From Streptomyces sp. NBC_00461 (GTDB lineage: Bacteria; Actinomycetota; Actinomycetes; Streptomycetales; Streptomycetaceae): 64,000 bases of DNA. The notes under the pieces are model-generated. The model saw only the letters and a list, made by a program, of their open reading frames with translations. It was not told where the DNA came from and ran no database searches. The stretch lies in the NCBI RefSeq assembly GCF_036013935.1, contig NZ_CP107902.1, positions 9,271,001-9,335,000 on the forward strand, read 5' to 3'. Made by a program: the position numbers and the translations under genes. This document shows, piece after piece, positions 40,395-50,743 of this stretch (the first letter of the stretch is position 1; every line of letters begins with the position of its first letter).

Positions 40395-40889
40395 TCAGCG
40401 TGGTTCGCCACGATAGGTGCCGAAGTTCCACCTGTTGCCTTCCGGGTCGCGTGCGGCGAAGTCGCGGGAGCCGTAGTCGGTGACGTGCAGGTCTGCGGTT
40501 ATCTCGGCGCCGGCGGCCTTGGCGCGGGCGTGGACGGCGTCCGGGTCGGCGGTGACGACGTAGGCGCTGAAGGCTCCGGGTGGCGTCGGGCCGGTACCGG
40601 GCTCCTGCTCCTCGCGCACGGATCCCAGCATGACGCCGCCGCCCTCGGGCCAGCTGAGCTGGGCGTGCTGGACCAGGTCTCCTTCGCCGTACACCACGGT
40701 CTCCTCGAAGCCGAAGGCGTCGACGAGGAAGCGGATCAGGGCCCGGGCGTCGTGGGCACGCAGGGTGGGCCAGACCTGCGGGGCGGGGGGCTGACCGGCG
40801 GTGCCGGATGTGTTGGCGGTATCGGAACTGGTCGTGTCGGACGTGCTGGTGGTGTCGGATGTGCTGGTGGTGTCGGATGTGCTGGGCAT
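40395..40889 (-). CDS. VOC-family (glyoxalase-like) protein with a repetitive N terminus
   Basis: A 164-residue protein. Residues 2-30 are a Ser/Thr/Asp repeat encoded by three 18-base units; from about residue 38 there is a single VOC domain (Trp-Pro-Thr-Leu-Arg-Ala-His-Asp-Ala, Phe-Gly-Phe-Glu-Glu, and Arg-Asp-Pro-Glu-Gly-Asn at the end). The domain resembles bleomycin-resistance/glyoxalase-like proteins of the YnaF type. It lies 72 bases downstream of an AraC regulator on the same strand and is probably co-transcribed. The start could be further inside, after the repeat, if the repeat is untranslated. Confidence 0.82.
   Translation of the reverse strand: MPSTSDTTSTSDTTSTSDTTSSDTANTSGTAGQPPAPQVWPTLRAHDARALIRFLVDAFGFEETVVYGEGDLVQHAQLSWPEGGGVMLGSVREEQEPGTGPTPPGAFSAYVVTADPDAVHARAKAAGAEITADLHVTDYGSRDFAARDPEGNRWNFGTYRGEPR
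40834..40887. repeat. Three tandem 18-base units in the VOC gene
   Basis: Units at 40834-40851, 40852-40869 and 40870-40887 differ at one or two positions. They encode the Ser/Asp/Thr repeat. Unit-number change would stay in frame. Confidence 0.9.
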
Positions 40890-40961
40890 GGTGGTGTGCC
40901 TCCGTCTCGCGGGTGCCTGCCTGGATCGGCCGCCCGACGTGGCCGGCCGACATCACCAGCG

Positions 40962-41816
40962 TCACGCGGGCGGGCAGTGCCCGGATTGGATGTTTCGGAA
41001 CTCCTGCGCCAGCCAGTCGCTCGGCGTGCAGGAGGCGAGCGCGGCGAACTCGCGGTCGAGGTGCGACTGGTCCGCGTAGCCGCAGTCGGCGGCGAGTCCC
41101 GCGAGGTCGGGCCGGCCCGGCCGGCTGGCCAGACGGCGTCGTGCCAGGTCGAAGCGGATGACGCGGGCGGCCGCCTTGGGGGTGAGACCGATCTCGGCGC
41201 GGAAGCGGTTCCGCAGATGCCGCTCGCTGACGCCGGTGTCGGCGGCGAGCTTGTCGACACGCAGCCGACCGCCGGCGGCCAGCAACCGCTGCCAGGCACC
41301 GGCCACCGGAGCGGCCGGGGCCGGCCCCGGACGGTCGTGCAGGGACATGCGCCGCATCAGCCAGTCGTCGACGACGGCGAACCGGGCCGCCCAGTCGGCT
41401 GCCTCGCGCACCTCGTCGTGGACCTCGCGCACACAGGCGCCGAGCACGTCGTCGGCGTGCAGGTCGGTCCCGGCCAGCTCCCCCGCGGGCAGCCCCAGCA
41501 GGACGCGCGCGCCGAGTGGGCTGAGCGCGACCTGGACGCCGGACTGCCGTCCGGGGATCTCGATGAGCGCGGGCGTGAGGTGCAGGCCGCCCAGCAGGGT
41601 CGGATAGTCACCTCCGGCGGCGCCCGGATCGGGATGGGCGGCGATGGTCAACGGCTCGTCGAGGGTGATGATCAGTGTCAGCCACGGTGACGGCAGTCCT
41701 CGGTGCCGGCCGTGCGGGATGCCGCGCTGACGGTAGCCGGAGTACCACCCGACCAGCCCCCGCAGGGGCGGCGCGGGCACTCCTCGCACCGACTCGTCCA
41801 CGATCTCGCCGCCCAT
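40962..41816 (-). CDS. AraC-family transcriptional regulator
   Basis: A 284-residue protein starting at ATG 41816. The N-terminal half is an unrecognised effector domain; residues about 175-275 carry the AraC double HTH (Val-Asp-Lys-Leu-Ala-Ala-Asp-Thr-Gly-Val-Ser-Glu-Arg-His-Leu, then Ala-Ala-Asp-Cys-Gly-Tyr-Ala-Asp-Gln-Ser-His). AraC-VOC pairs like this are common in Streptomyces. The upstream UvrA-like gene is on the same strand but ends 145 bases before it and is probably a separate unit. Confidence 0.9.
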   Translation of the reverse strand: MGGEIVDESVRGVPAPPLRGLVGWYSGYRQRGIPHGRHRGLPSPWLTLIITLDEPLTIAAHPDPGAAGGDYPTLLGGLHLTPALIEIPGRQSGVQVALSPLGARVLLGLPAGELAGTDLHADDVLGACVREVHDEVREAADWAARFAVVDDWLMRRMSLHDRPGPAPAAPVAGAWQRLLAAGGRLRVDKLAADTGVSERHLRNRFRAEIGLTPKAAARVIRFDLARRRLASRPGRPDLAGLAADCGYADQSHLDREFAALASCTPSDWLAQEFRNIQSGHCPPA

Positions 41817-41961
41817 GGGGCCATTCTCGCGCGCCACGGGCCCGGCTGCTCCCTCCAGGAGGCCAGGCGCCCGGCCGGGAGAGCGCCGGCGTCCATGCGG
41901 CCACGGTCGGCCTTCACCCTTGGGCAGGGGCAGGCCGACCGGGACGTGGGGGCGCCTCGCG

Positions 41962-44343
<2,382 letters not shown>

Positions 44344-44406
44344 CGTCTCTCCATCTGTCGGGCCGGGGCGGGTACGGGCGTCGGTGGCCGGCGGCGGGAT
44401 CGGGGC

Positions 44407-44646
44407 TCAGCGGTCCCGCGGCAACCCGAGGACGCTGCCGTCGGGGTCGGTGAACGTGGCCACCGGACGGCCACCGCCGACGTCGTGCGCGGGCTTCTTC
44501 ACGCCGGCACCCACGGCGGTCACCTCGGCGAGTTTCGCCGGGGCACGGCCGGCAGGGCGGCGTACACCTCCCTTGCGGCCGCGATGTCGGTCACCGGGTT
44601 GCAGCACGGTCTTGATTCCCTGAGTGGGTGAGCCGGCCATGGTCAC
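44407..44646 (-). pseudogene. Decayed glyoxalase/VOC gene
   Basis: The start (ATG 44640 after AGGAG, or GTG 44644-44646) opens with a normal glyoxalase N terminus (Gly-Ile-Lys-Thr-Val-Leu). The sense then continues in another frame (Val-Thr-Asp-Ile-Ala-Ala-Ala-Arg-Glu-Val-Tyr-Ala-Ala-Leu) and, after a deletion of roughly 50-60 codons, returns to the first frame for the C terminus (Ala-Lys-Leu-Ala-Glu-Val, Pro-Ala-His-Asp-Val-Gly-Gly-Gly, Thr-Asp-Pro-Asp-Gly). One extra base and an internal deletion have destroyed the domain, although the frame stays open for 79 codons. Confidence 0.75.
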
Positions 44647-44673
44647 TCCTGAGGTCGTGGTACTGCGGTCACG

Positions 44674-45969
44674 TTATCCGCGGCCCACGGACCGGCGCTT
44701 CTCGATTCCTGATCGGTTCCGGAACCCGTTCGGACCGCGCTCCCAGCGCCGGGCCGTAAGCAGAAGGCACGCGGTGGCGCCCAGCGCCACCGTGGCGAGC
44801 CCCGATCCGCCGAGTGTCGCCCGCGGGCCCAACGCCGCGATGAGCGGTCCGCCGAGCGCCGTGCCGAGCGGCGAGGCGGTGAGCAGCACGGCGTTGTTGG
44901 CCGCGAGCATCGCGGCCAGGTGCTGCGGTGGCGACTTCGTCTGCATGAGCGTCACCGAGAGCGCCACGAACGGCCCGTAGATCACACCGCCGAGCGTGAA
45001 GCACGCGACGGTGGCGGCCGTCGGCACGTCCAGAGCGAACGGCAGCAGCGAGAACCCCCAGGCGATCACGATGCCGACCGTCACGGGCCACAGGGGCAGC
45101 CGCCGCAGCGCGCCGACGGCCAGCGAGCCGAGCACGGCGCCGAAGCCGAACAGCATCCAGTACACGCCCAGGAGTGTGCCGGGGGCGTGCAGGTTGTCGG
45201 TCACATGCAGCGGCAGGGCCACCTCGACCGGGCCGTACAGCAGGTTGAAGAACCAGGTGAGCGTCAGCAGACCGAGCAGCTCGGGACGGGAGCGCAGCAG
45301 GGCGAGCCCGCCGCGCGCGGCCGCCTGGTCGACGGGGGAGACGTGCCCCGACTCCGGCAGCCGGGTGCGCACGACGAGCACCACGAGGAACACGTAGGTG
45401 AGGGCGTCCAGGCCGAGCACGAGCGCGGAGCTCGCGTACGTCACCAGCACACCGGCGACGGCGGGCCCGGCGATCGTGGCCGCGAAGGTGAGCGAGCTGA
45501 CGAGGGTGTTCCCGGCGAGCCGGCGGTCCTCCGGCAGCAGCTCGGCGAGCAGCGTGTACTTGCCCGCGCTGCCCCACGCGTGCAGCAGCGACGAGACCGC
45601 GAGCAGTACGAGGTACAGCGGCGGCGACAGCAGTCCGGTGAACCAGGCGAGCGGCACGGCACCGAGGAACGCACCGCGCACCACGCTGTCGGCGATCAGC
45701 AGCCGCCTGGCCGGCACCCGGCGCAGTCGACGGCCGAGCACCAGCGCGCCGACCACACCGGGCAGGGTGTACGCGGCGACCGCGCCACCGACCCACAGCC
45801 CCGCGCTCGCCTGCGGGGCGAGCTCGATGGCGAGCCACGCCACCGCGACGAAGCTCATGCCGTCCCCGAGGCCGGAGACGCCGAAGCCGAGGATCAGCCG
45901 CCGGAACACCCGGTCGGCGAGGACCGGCCGGTAGGCGGAGGGAACGAGACGTCGGATCACCGAGGTCAC
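44674..45969 (-). CDS. MFS exporter
   Basis: A 431-residue major facilitator with about 12 hydrophobic segments, starting at GTG 45969 (no strong ribosome site; the upstream frame is Arg/Pro-rich and unlikely). The loop after helix 2 is Gly-Arg-Arg-Leu-Arg-Arg-Val-Pro-Ala-Arg-Arg-Leu-Leu, and the fold resembles the EntS/YfmO drug exporters. A 21-base element just upstream of its start recurs upstream of the glyoxalase relic and UvrA-like gene, suggesting joint control of a small resistance locus. Its C-terminal 11 codons contain one copy of that element. Confidence 0.87.
   Translation of the reverse strand: MTSVIRRLVPSAYRPVLADRVFRRLILGFGVSGLGDGMSFVAVAWLAIELAPQASAGLWVGGAVAAYTLPGVVGALVLGRRLRRVPARRLLIADSVVRGAFLGAVPLAWFTGLLSPPLYLVLLAVSSLLHAWGSAGKYTLLAELLPEDRRLAGNTLVSSLTFAATIAGPAVAGVLVTYASSALVLGLDALTYVFLVVLVVRTRLPESGHVSPVDQAAARGGLALLRSRPELLGLLTLTWFFNLLYGPVEVALPLHVTDNLHAPGTLLGVYWMLFGFGAVLGSLAVGALRRLPLWPVTVGIVIAWGFSLLPFALDVPTAATVACFTLGGVIYGPFVALSVTLMQTKSPPQHLAAMLAANNAVLLTASPLGTALGGPLIAALGPRATLGGSGLATVALGATACLLLTARRWERGPNGFRNRSGIEKRRSVGRG
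44695..44715 (-). promoter_or_regulatory. Shared 21-base element, copy A
   Basis: Differs from 45992-46012 at one base of 21; on the minus strand it reads CGATCAGGAATCGAGAAGCG. It ends about 55 bases before the ATG of the glyoxalase relic, the first gene of the relic-UvrA-like unit, and lies inside the 3' end of the MFS gene. Confidence 0.55.
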
Positions 45970-45991
45970 GCTAGGCCCGGCCGGGGGGCCC

Positions 45992-46012
45992 GCGCTTCTC
46001 GTTTCCTGATCG
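45992..46012 (-). promoter_or_regulatory. Shared 21-base element, copy B
   Basis: Same orientation as copy A, 22 bases upstream of the MFS start codon. A regulator site common to both units is the likely reading. Confidence 0.55.
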
Positions 46013-46116
46013 TCCTGCCTCCGGGGGCCGGTGAACAGCCGTCGGTGTTCACTCGTACCCCTGTGGTACGCCTGTCCGTCCGGGCCGGGCGGAACTGCGC
46101 CGACAGGGAGACGCAC

Positions 46117-46635
46117 GTGTCACCGCAGCAGCCATCACGAGGACGCACGGTACGCATCCCGCCCACGACCCGGCTGGTGCGCGGCGCGACCATGGCCGGC
46201 AGCCTGGCCCTTCTTCCCCTGGCCGCCGCCTGCACGGCAGGAGAGGACGACGACGCCGCACGTTCCAAGCCGACCAGAACGGCGGAGACGGCGGTAACAG
46301 CCGCTCCGGAGGCGGGAGTTGTGGCATCGGCGAAGGTCGAGGTGATCGCCGGCCTGACCGGCTGCAAGGCCAGGATCCGGGTCGAGGCGGCGGAACTGCG
46401 CCAGGGCGTCTGCCACACGAAGACGTCCGACTACCTCATCACCACCTTCCCCGAGGCCAGGTTCCAGCAGGTCTGGCTCGAGAGCGCCGCCATGTACGGG
46501 GGCAAGTACCTCGTCGGCTCCCGCTGGGTCGTCAGCGCGGAGCCGAAGACGCTGGAGACGTTCCGGCTCAGGCTCGGCGGGACCATCGAGCAACTGGGCG
46601 GCGGGGGCCCGACGGCGGTCCCGAGCGCGTCGTAG
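46117..46635 (+). CDS. Small lipoprotein of unknown function
   Basis: A 172-residue protein starting at GTG 46117 after AGGGAG. The signal peptide ends in a lipobox (Leu-Ala-Ala-Ala-Cys, Cys near residue 40). A Thr/Ala-rich linker follows, then a compact domain of about 100 residues with two cysteines (Leu-Thr-Gly-Cys-Lys and Gly-Val-Cys-His) that may pair. No known family was recognised. It is divergent from the MFS gene and ends in a strong hairpin shared with the convergent DUF2071 gene. Confidence 0.75.
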   Translation: MSPQQPSRGRTVRIPPTTRLVRGATMAGSLALLPLAAACTAGEDDDAARSKPTRTAETAVTAAPEAGVVASAKVEVIAGLTGCKARIRVEAAELRQGVCHTKTSDYLITTFPEARFQQVWLESAAMYGGKYLVGSRWVVSAEPKTLETFRLRLGGTIEQLGGGGPTAVPSAS

Positions 46636-46646
46636 GGGCGGCTCTT

Positions 46647-46683
46647 TCAGTGCCCCGGCGACCGTTGCCTGCCGGGGCACTGA
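46647..46683. terminator. Hairpin terminator overlapping the DUF2071 stop
   Basis: A perfect 13-base stem (46647-46659 with 46671-46683) around an 11-base loop, 11 bases after the lipoprotein stop. Its left edge is the stop codon of the convergent DUF2071 gene, so it lies within that gene's last codons. Confidence 0.7.
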
Positions 46684-47435
46684 CGGCCCGGGGCCGGGGT
46701 CGGCCGCACGGTGGACGGCGCCCCGAAGCGGACCGTCACACCTGGCGAGTAGAGCACGCTGACCGGCGGCTGCGGCATGGGCGGCAGGCCGGCCGCGGTG
46801 ATCAAGTCGTCGTCCAGATCGAGGAGTTCGGCCCGGTGCAGCGGCCACGGCGCGTGCTCGTTCGGCAGGTGCACGGTGCGGCCGTGCCACGGGACGTGCA
46901 TGCCCCACCGGGCGGTGAGAAACAGCTCCAAGGCCGTGGGCTGCGCTATCGCCGCGGCGGGCCGTACCACGACCCGGCTCGTGGGCCCTCGCCCAGCGCG
47001 TCGTCCGCGACGGCAGGTGTAGGTGAGCACGCCGTTCTCACGGCGCAGGCGCATCGACGACCACACGTACGGCAGGCGTACGCCGAACCGGCCCATCAGC
47101 ACGGGCAGCAGCCGGGTCGCGTCCAGCGAGCGGAACACGACTCCGCGGCGGCCCTGCCCGTCCACCGAGTACAGCCGCACGTTCGTCTCGCAGAACGTCC
47201 CGAGATACGGCAGACCCGGCCCGGGGCCGAGGCCCACGCCGCGCATCAGGAACGGCACGAGGCCGACATAGGTGACCCCGTCCAGGGTGTCCGGGCGGGT
47301 CCCTGCGGGCAGCAGAGCGGCCACCCGCTCCGGCTCCACCGGCCAGTGCAGGAAGGTCAGTTCGTGCCAGCCCTGCACCAGCGCCGGCCGGCGCACGGGT
47401 CGCGGGGTGGACGGCGTGATCGGCTCGGTCTCCAT
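46647..47435 (-). CDS. DUF2071 (YqjF-like) protein
   Basis: A 262-residue protein starting at ATG 47435. It has the family's early Trp-x2-Leu-x-Phe-Leu-His-Trp (about residues 24-31) with Leu-Leu-Pro-Ala-Gly, then Phe-Leu-Met-Arg-Gly-Val, Thr-Phe-Cys-Glu-Thr-Asn-Val-Arg and Tyr-Ser-Pro-Gly-Val-Thr-Val-Arg-Phe-Gly near the end. DUF2071 proteins have an acetoacetate-decarboxylase-like fold; their role is unknown. The last 25 residues are encoded over a terminator hairpin and look like an extension. Confidence 0.83.
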   Translation of the reverse strand: METEPITPSTPRPVRRPALVQGWHELTFLHWPVEPERVAALLPAGTRPDTLDGVTYVGLVPFLMRGVGLGPGPGLPYLGTFCETNVRLYSVDGQGRRGVVFRSLDATRLLPVLMGRFGVRLPYVWSSMRLRRENGVLTYTCRRGRRAGRGPTSRVVVRPAAAIAQPTALELFLTARWGMHVPWHGRTVHLPNEHAPWPLHRAELLDLDDDLITAAGLPPMPQPPVSVLYSPGVTVRFGAPSTVRPTPAPGRQCPGRQRSPGH

Positions 47436-47515
47436 GGTCCAGCCTTGTAGCACGCCCGCGACGGCCGACCGCTCGGACGGGCCCGGGTCTCGCGGCGTTG
47501 TGCGCAACGGCACAG

Positions 47516-48616
47516 TCATCGAGGCCGGCCGGGCGGCGCGGCGGTGCTGTCTCTGACGACCAGGGTGGTCGGGACGAGTTCGGTGCCCGCCTGCGAGCCG
47601 CCGTGGGCGCGGATCTGCTGGAGGGCGCCCTGGACGCAGCGGCGGCCGACCTCGGCGAAGTCCTGGTGGACGGTGGTGAGGGGCGGGACGAAGAAGGCGG
47701 CGTCGGGGATGTCGTCGAAGCCGACGACGCTGATGTCCGTCGGCACGGTCAGACCCCGTTCGTGGAAGGCGCGCAACAGCCCCAGCGCCATCTGGTCGTT
47801 GGAGGCGAACACGGCCGTGCAGCCGGGTTGCCCGGCGAGCGCCAGACCTGCCCTGTAGCCGGACTCGGCCGACCAGTCGCCGTGCAGGGGCGGCGGCACC
47901 GGACGTCCCGCCGCCTCCAGGACGGCCCGCCAGGCCTGGGTGCGACGCTGGCCGGCGAAGGACGTCTCGGGGCCGGTCACGTGCCAGACCGTTCGGTGGC
48001 CCAGGTCGAGCAGATGGCTGACGGCCTTGCGCGCTCCGTCGGCCTGGTCCGTGTCGACCACGCTGTAGCGGTCGCCGGCGTCGGAGTCCACGACGACCAC
48101 GTGCACGCCGGGCGGCAGCTGCACCGTGGCGGTGTCGAGCAGATGGATCTCCATGATGACGATGACGGCGTCGACGGCCAGCTCGCCCATGCGTGTGAAG
48201 GCCCCCAGCACGTTGTCCTGGGTCGGGACGTCGATGGGGATCAGCGTGATCGCGTACCCCTCGTCCGCGGCATGCGTGGCGATCGCCTCGACGGTACGGC
48301 TGTTGCCCGTCGAGGACAGGCTGAAGAGGATCACGCCGATGGTGTTGAACTGTCCGTAGCGCAGGGCGCGTGCGGCGCTGTTTGGCCGGTAGCCCAGCTC
48401 CCGCATCGCCGCGAGCACCTGCTCCCGGGTCGAGGTGATCACTCCGGAATGGCCGTTGGAGACACGCGAGACGGTCTGCGACGACACGCCCGCGAGCTTG
48501 GCGACGTCGGCCATGGAGACACGCTGCTTGCGGCGCCCGCCCGGCACGCCGGAGCCACCCCGCTGCGCACCGCCCGCAGGTGCGGAGATCCGCTGCGCCC
48601 GGTCGTTCAGGTCCAT
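47516..48616 (-). CDS. LacI-family repressor of the GH5 gene
   Basis: A 366-residue regulator. The first 30 residues are a flexible Gly/Arg-rich extension; the HTH follows (Met-Ala-Asp-Val-Ala-Lys-Leu-Ala-Gly-Val-Ser, Gln-Thr-Val-Ser-Arg-Val-Ser-Asn), then the sugar-binding core with Asp-Asp-Ile-Pro-Asp and Pro-Leu-Thr-Thr-Val. It is divergent from a secreted GH5 enzyme, and two TTTACGTAAA-type operators lie between them, the nearer one 98 bases from its start. It probably represses the GH5 gene until a breakdown sugar appears, and itself in part. Confidence 0.92.
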   Translation of the reverse strand: MDLNDRAQRISAPAGGAQRGGSGVPGGRRKQRVSMADVAKLAGVSSQTVSRVSNGHSGVITSTREQVLAAMRELGYRPNSAARALRYGQFNTIGVILFSLSSTGNSRTVEAIATHAADEGYAITLIPIDVPTQDNVLGAFTRMGELAVDAVIVIMEIHLLDTATVQLPPGVHVVVVDSDAGDRYSVVDTDQADGARKAVSHLLDLGHRTVWHVTGPETSFAGQRRTQAWRAVLEAAGRPVPPPLHGDWSAESGYRAGLALAGQPGCTAVFASNDQMALGLLRAFHERGLTVPTDISVVGFDDIPDAAFFVPPLTTVHQDFAEVGRRCVQGALQQIRAHGGSQAGTELVPTTLVVRDSTAAPPGRPR

Positions 48617-48713
48617 GCCTGCACCACTCCCGTCTCCCTCGACGCACCGGAATGTTACGCGTGGGACATCTTGACGGCCGCTGGAGCGGATGCCACGATT
48701 CCGGCGCCGCCGA

Positions 48714-48727
48714 GTTCACGTAAACAT
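48714..48727. promoter_or_regulatory. Operator 2 of the GH5 regulator (imperfect)
   Basis: GTTCACGTAAACAT differs by one base from the matching part of the perfect palindrome at 48745-48762. Their centres are 34 bases apart, about three helical turns. Confidence 0.65.
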
Positions 48728-48744
48728 CCGCTGCATCGGCAGCT

Positions 48745-48762
48745 CATGTTTACGTAAACATG
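48745..48762. promoter_or_regulatory. Operator 1 of the GH5 regulator (perfect palindrome)
   Basis: CATGTTTACGTAAACATG is a perfect 18-base palindrome, 37 bases upstream of the GH5 start codon and in line with LacI-family sites. Confidence 0.75.
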
Positions 48763-48799
48763 CGGGACGCCGAGCCGCCACCTCCTGAAAGGCACGTCG

Positions 48800-49855
48800 A
48801 TGCGCAAGACCCCTGCCGAACGCCGCCTCACTCCCCGGCTGCGTACCGCCTGCGTGGCGGTCGCGATCGCCGCGATCAGCGGTGCGACCCTCGCCGGCAC
48901 CCCCGCCTCCGCCGCCGCGCCGAAGAACACGTCCCAGTTCAAGGGCGTCAACTGGGCCGACCCCCGCGACAACTACGCCAACGACCCCGTCGTGCTCTCC
49001 GGCCTGTCGCTCTCCGACAGCTACGCCCGGACCTACGCCAAGGCGAGCCGGATCATCTCGGCGTTCCGCGCCAACCTCGGTGCCAACACCGTCCGGCTGC
49101 CCATCAACCCGTACACCGTGAACGGCTCGTACTGGAAGTCGTACCGGGGCGTCATCGACGCGGCGACGGACAAGGGCTTCAAGGTCATCGTGTCCTACTG
49201 GGAGGGCACCGGGGACCAGAAGGACGGCTTCATCGACGACGAGGCCACCTACTGGCCGATGTGGAACACCGTCGTCAAGACCTACAAGCACGACGAGCAC
49301 GTCTACTTCGAGCCGATGAACGAGCCCCACGGCTACACCGACGCCCAGTGGGCCGACCTCGCCGCGAAGTGGCTTGCCACCTACCCCTCCGTCCCGCGCG
49401 ACCGGGTCTTCGTCAGCGGTGCCGGCTACAACGACCACGTCACCTCGGTCTGCGCCGACCCGCGGCTGAAGGGCACCTATCTGTCGCTGCACCACTACGG
49501 GTTCTGGAAGGACTACGCCACCTACGACCAGTGGGTGTCCGACCTCAAGGAACGCCTGGGCAACTGCGCGAGCCGCACCGTCGCCGACGAGTTCGGCGCT
49601 CCGATGACCACCGGCTTCGACTACGACAAGCCGGACGCCACCAACAACTCGGTCAACTTCATCCAGGCCGACACCGACACCTTCCGCAAGCTCGGGATGG
49701 GGTCCGTCTACTGGCCCGGACTGCGCACCGACGACACCTACTCGGTCCAGAAGCTGACCGGCCCGGCCGCCCGCCCCTGGCTGGCCACCACCAACCAGTC
49801 CGGCGCCGACCGCCTCGCCTGGGCCTGGGGACGCGGCAAGCCGGTCCAGCCCTGA
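48800..49855 (+). CDS. Secreted GH5-type glycoside hydrolase (cellulase/mannanase-like)
   Basis: A 351-residue exported enzyme starting at ATG 48800 behind AAAGG. The signal peptide ends Ala-Ser-Ala-Ala near residue 39. The mature protein is a single GH5-like barrel: Thr-Val-Arg-Leu-Pro-Ile-Asn, then the catalytic acid in Glu-Pro-Met-Asn-Glu-Pro-His near residue 172, His-His-Tyr-Gly near residue 232, and the probable nucleophile Glu in Val-Ala-Asp-Glu-Phe-Gly-Ala near residue 263. No carbohydrate-binding module is attached. Substrate (beta-1,4-glucan, mannan or other) cannot be fixed. It is probably induced through the divergent LacI gene. Confidence 0.9.
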   Translation: MRKTPAERRLTPRLRTACVAVAIAAISGATLAGTPASAAAPKNTSQFKGVNWADPRDNYANDPVVLSGLSLSDSYARTYAKASRIISAFRANLGANTVRLPINPYTVNGSYWKSYRGVIDAATDKGFKVIVSYWEGTGDQKDGFIDDEATYWPMWNTVVKTYKHDEHVYFEPMNEPHGYTDAQWADLAAKWLATYPSVPRDRVFVSGAGYNDHVTSVCADPRLKGTYLSLHHYGFWKDYATYDQWVSDLKERLGNCASRTVADEFGAPMTTGFDYDKPDATNNSVNFIQADTDTFRKLGMGSVYWPGLRTDDTYSVQKLTGPAARPWLATTNQSGADRLAWAWGRGKPVQP

Positions 49856-49873
49856 CCCGGCCCCCTCGCGGAC

Positions 49874-49915
49874 GCGGGACGGCCCCGGACCCGCTCGGAT
49901 CCGGGGCCGTCCCGC
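49874..49915. terminator. Strong hairpin after the GH5 gene
   Basis: A perfect 16-base stem (49874-49889 with 49900-49915) around a 10-base loop, between the GH5 gene and the convergent methyltransferase gene; it can serve both. Confidence 0.78.
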
Positions 49916-49936
49916 CCCCCCACACACACCTGACCG

Positions 49937-50743
49937 CTACGGCTTGATGCCCACGCCGGTCCACAGGCTGACCTCGGCGTCCGTGGCGTCCGAGTCGCCC
50001 TCCGGGCGCCAGCGGTGGCCGACGGAGACACCGGGGTCGAGCAGGTCGAGCCCGCTGAAGAAACGGGCGACGTCGTCCCGCGAGCGGAACTGCACCGGAG
50101 TGCCGGCGTTGGTGTAGATGTCGGTGACCTTCTGCCAGGTCGCCGGGTCGAAGTCGGGTGTGCAGTGGCTCAGTGCCAGCGCGCTGCCCGAGGGGAGCAC
50201 CGCCAGCAGCCGCTCCACGATGCCGTACGGGTCCTTCGCGTCCGTCACGAAGTGCATCAGAGCGTTGAGCGACAGGGCCACCGGCCGGTCGAGATCCAGG
50301 ACCTCGGCCAGCGCGGGGGAGTTCAGCAGCGCCGCCGGGTCGTTCACGTCCGCCTCGATGTACGTGGTGCGGCCCTGCGCGGTGCTGCGCATCAGGCGCT
50401 CGGCGTACTTGAGGACGAGCGGGTCGTTGTCGGCGTAGACCACCCGCGCCTCGGGGACCACGGACTGGGCCACCTGGTGCAGGTTCGGCTCGGTGGGGAT
50501 GCCGGTGCCGATGTCCAGCCACTGGCGTATGCCGTGCTCCTTGGCGAGGACGCGGGTGGCGCGGTGCATGAACGCCCGGTTCTCGCGGGCGCACACGAAG
50601 ATCGCCGGGTAGACCGACGCGACGGTCTCGGCGGCCAGCTTGTCGACCTCGAAGTGGTCCTTGCCGCCGAGGTAGTAGTCGTACATCCGGGCCGAGTGGG
50701 GCCTGCTGGTGTCGATGTCCCGCGCGGCGTGCGAGTTGGTCAT
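49937..50743 (-). CDS. PF04672-type SAM-dependent methyltransferase, copy 1
   Basis: A 268-residue enzyme starting at ATG 50743, behind AAAGGGA. The N terminus has the family pattern His-Ser-Ala-Arg-Met-Tyr-Asp-Tyr-Tyr-Leu-Gly-Gly-Lys-Asp-His-Phe. Motif I is Leu-Asp-Ile-Gly-Thr-Gly-Ile-Pro-Thr near residue 82, and motif II is Tyr-Ala-Asp-Asn-Asp-Pro near residue 112. The substrate of this actinobacterial family is unknown. It is the last gene of a three-gene operon, joined to DUF397 by an ATGA overlap. A paralog lies at 54053. Confidence 0.9.
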   Translation of the reverse strand: MTNSHAARDIDTSRPHSARMYDYYLGGKDHFEVDKLAAETVASVYPAIFVCARENRAFMHRATRVLAKEHGIRQWLDIGTGIPTEPNLHQVAQSVVPEARVVYADNDPLVLKYAERLMRSTAQGRTTYIEADVNDPAALLNSPALAEVLDLDRPVALSLNALMHFVTDAKDPYGIVERLLAVLPSGSALALSHCTPDFDPATWQKVTDIYTNAGTPVQFRSRDDVARFFSGLDLLDPGVSVGHRWRPEGDSDATDAEVSLWTGVGIKP

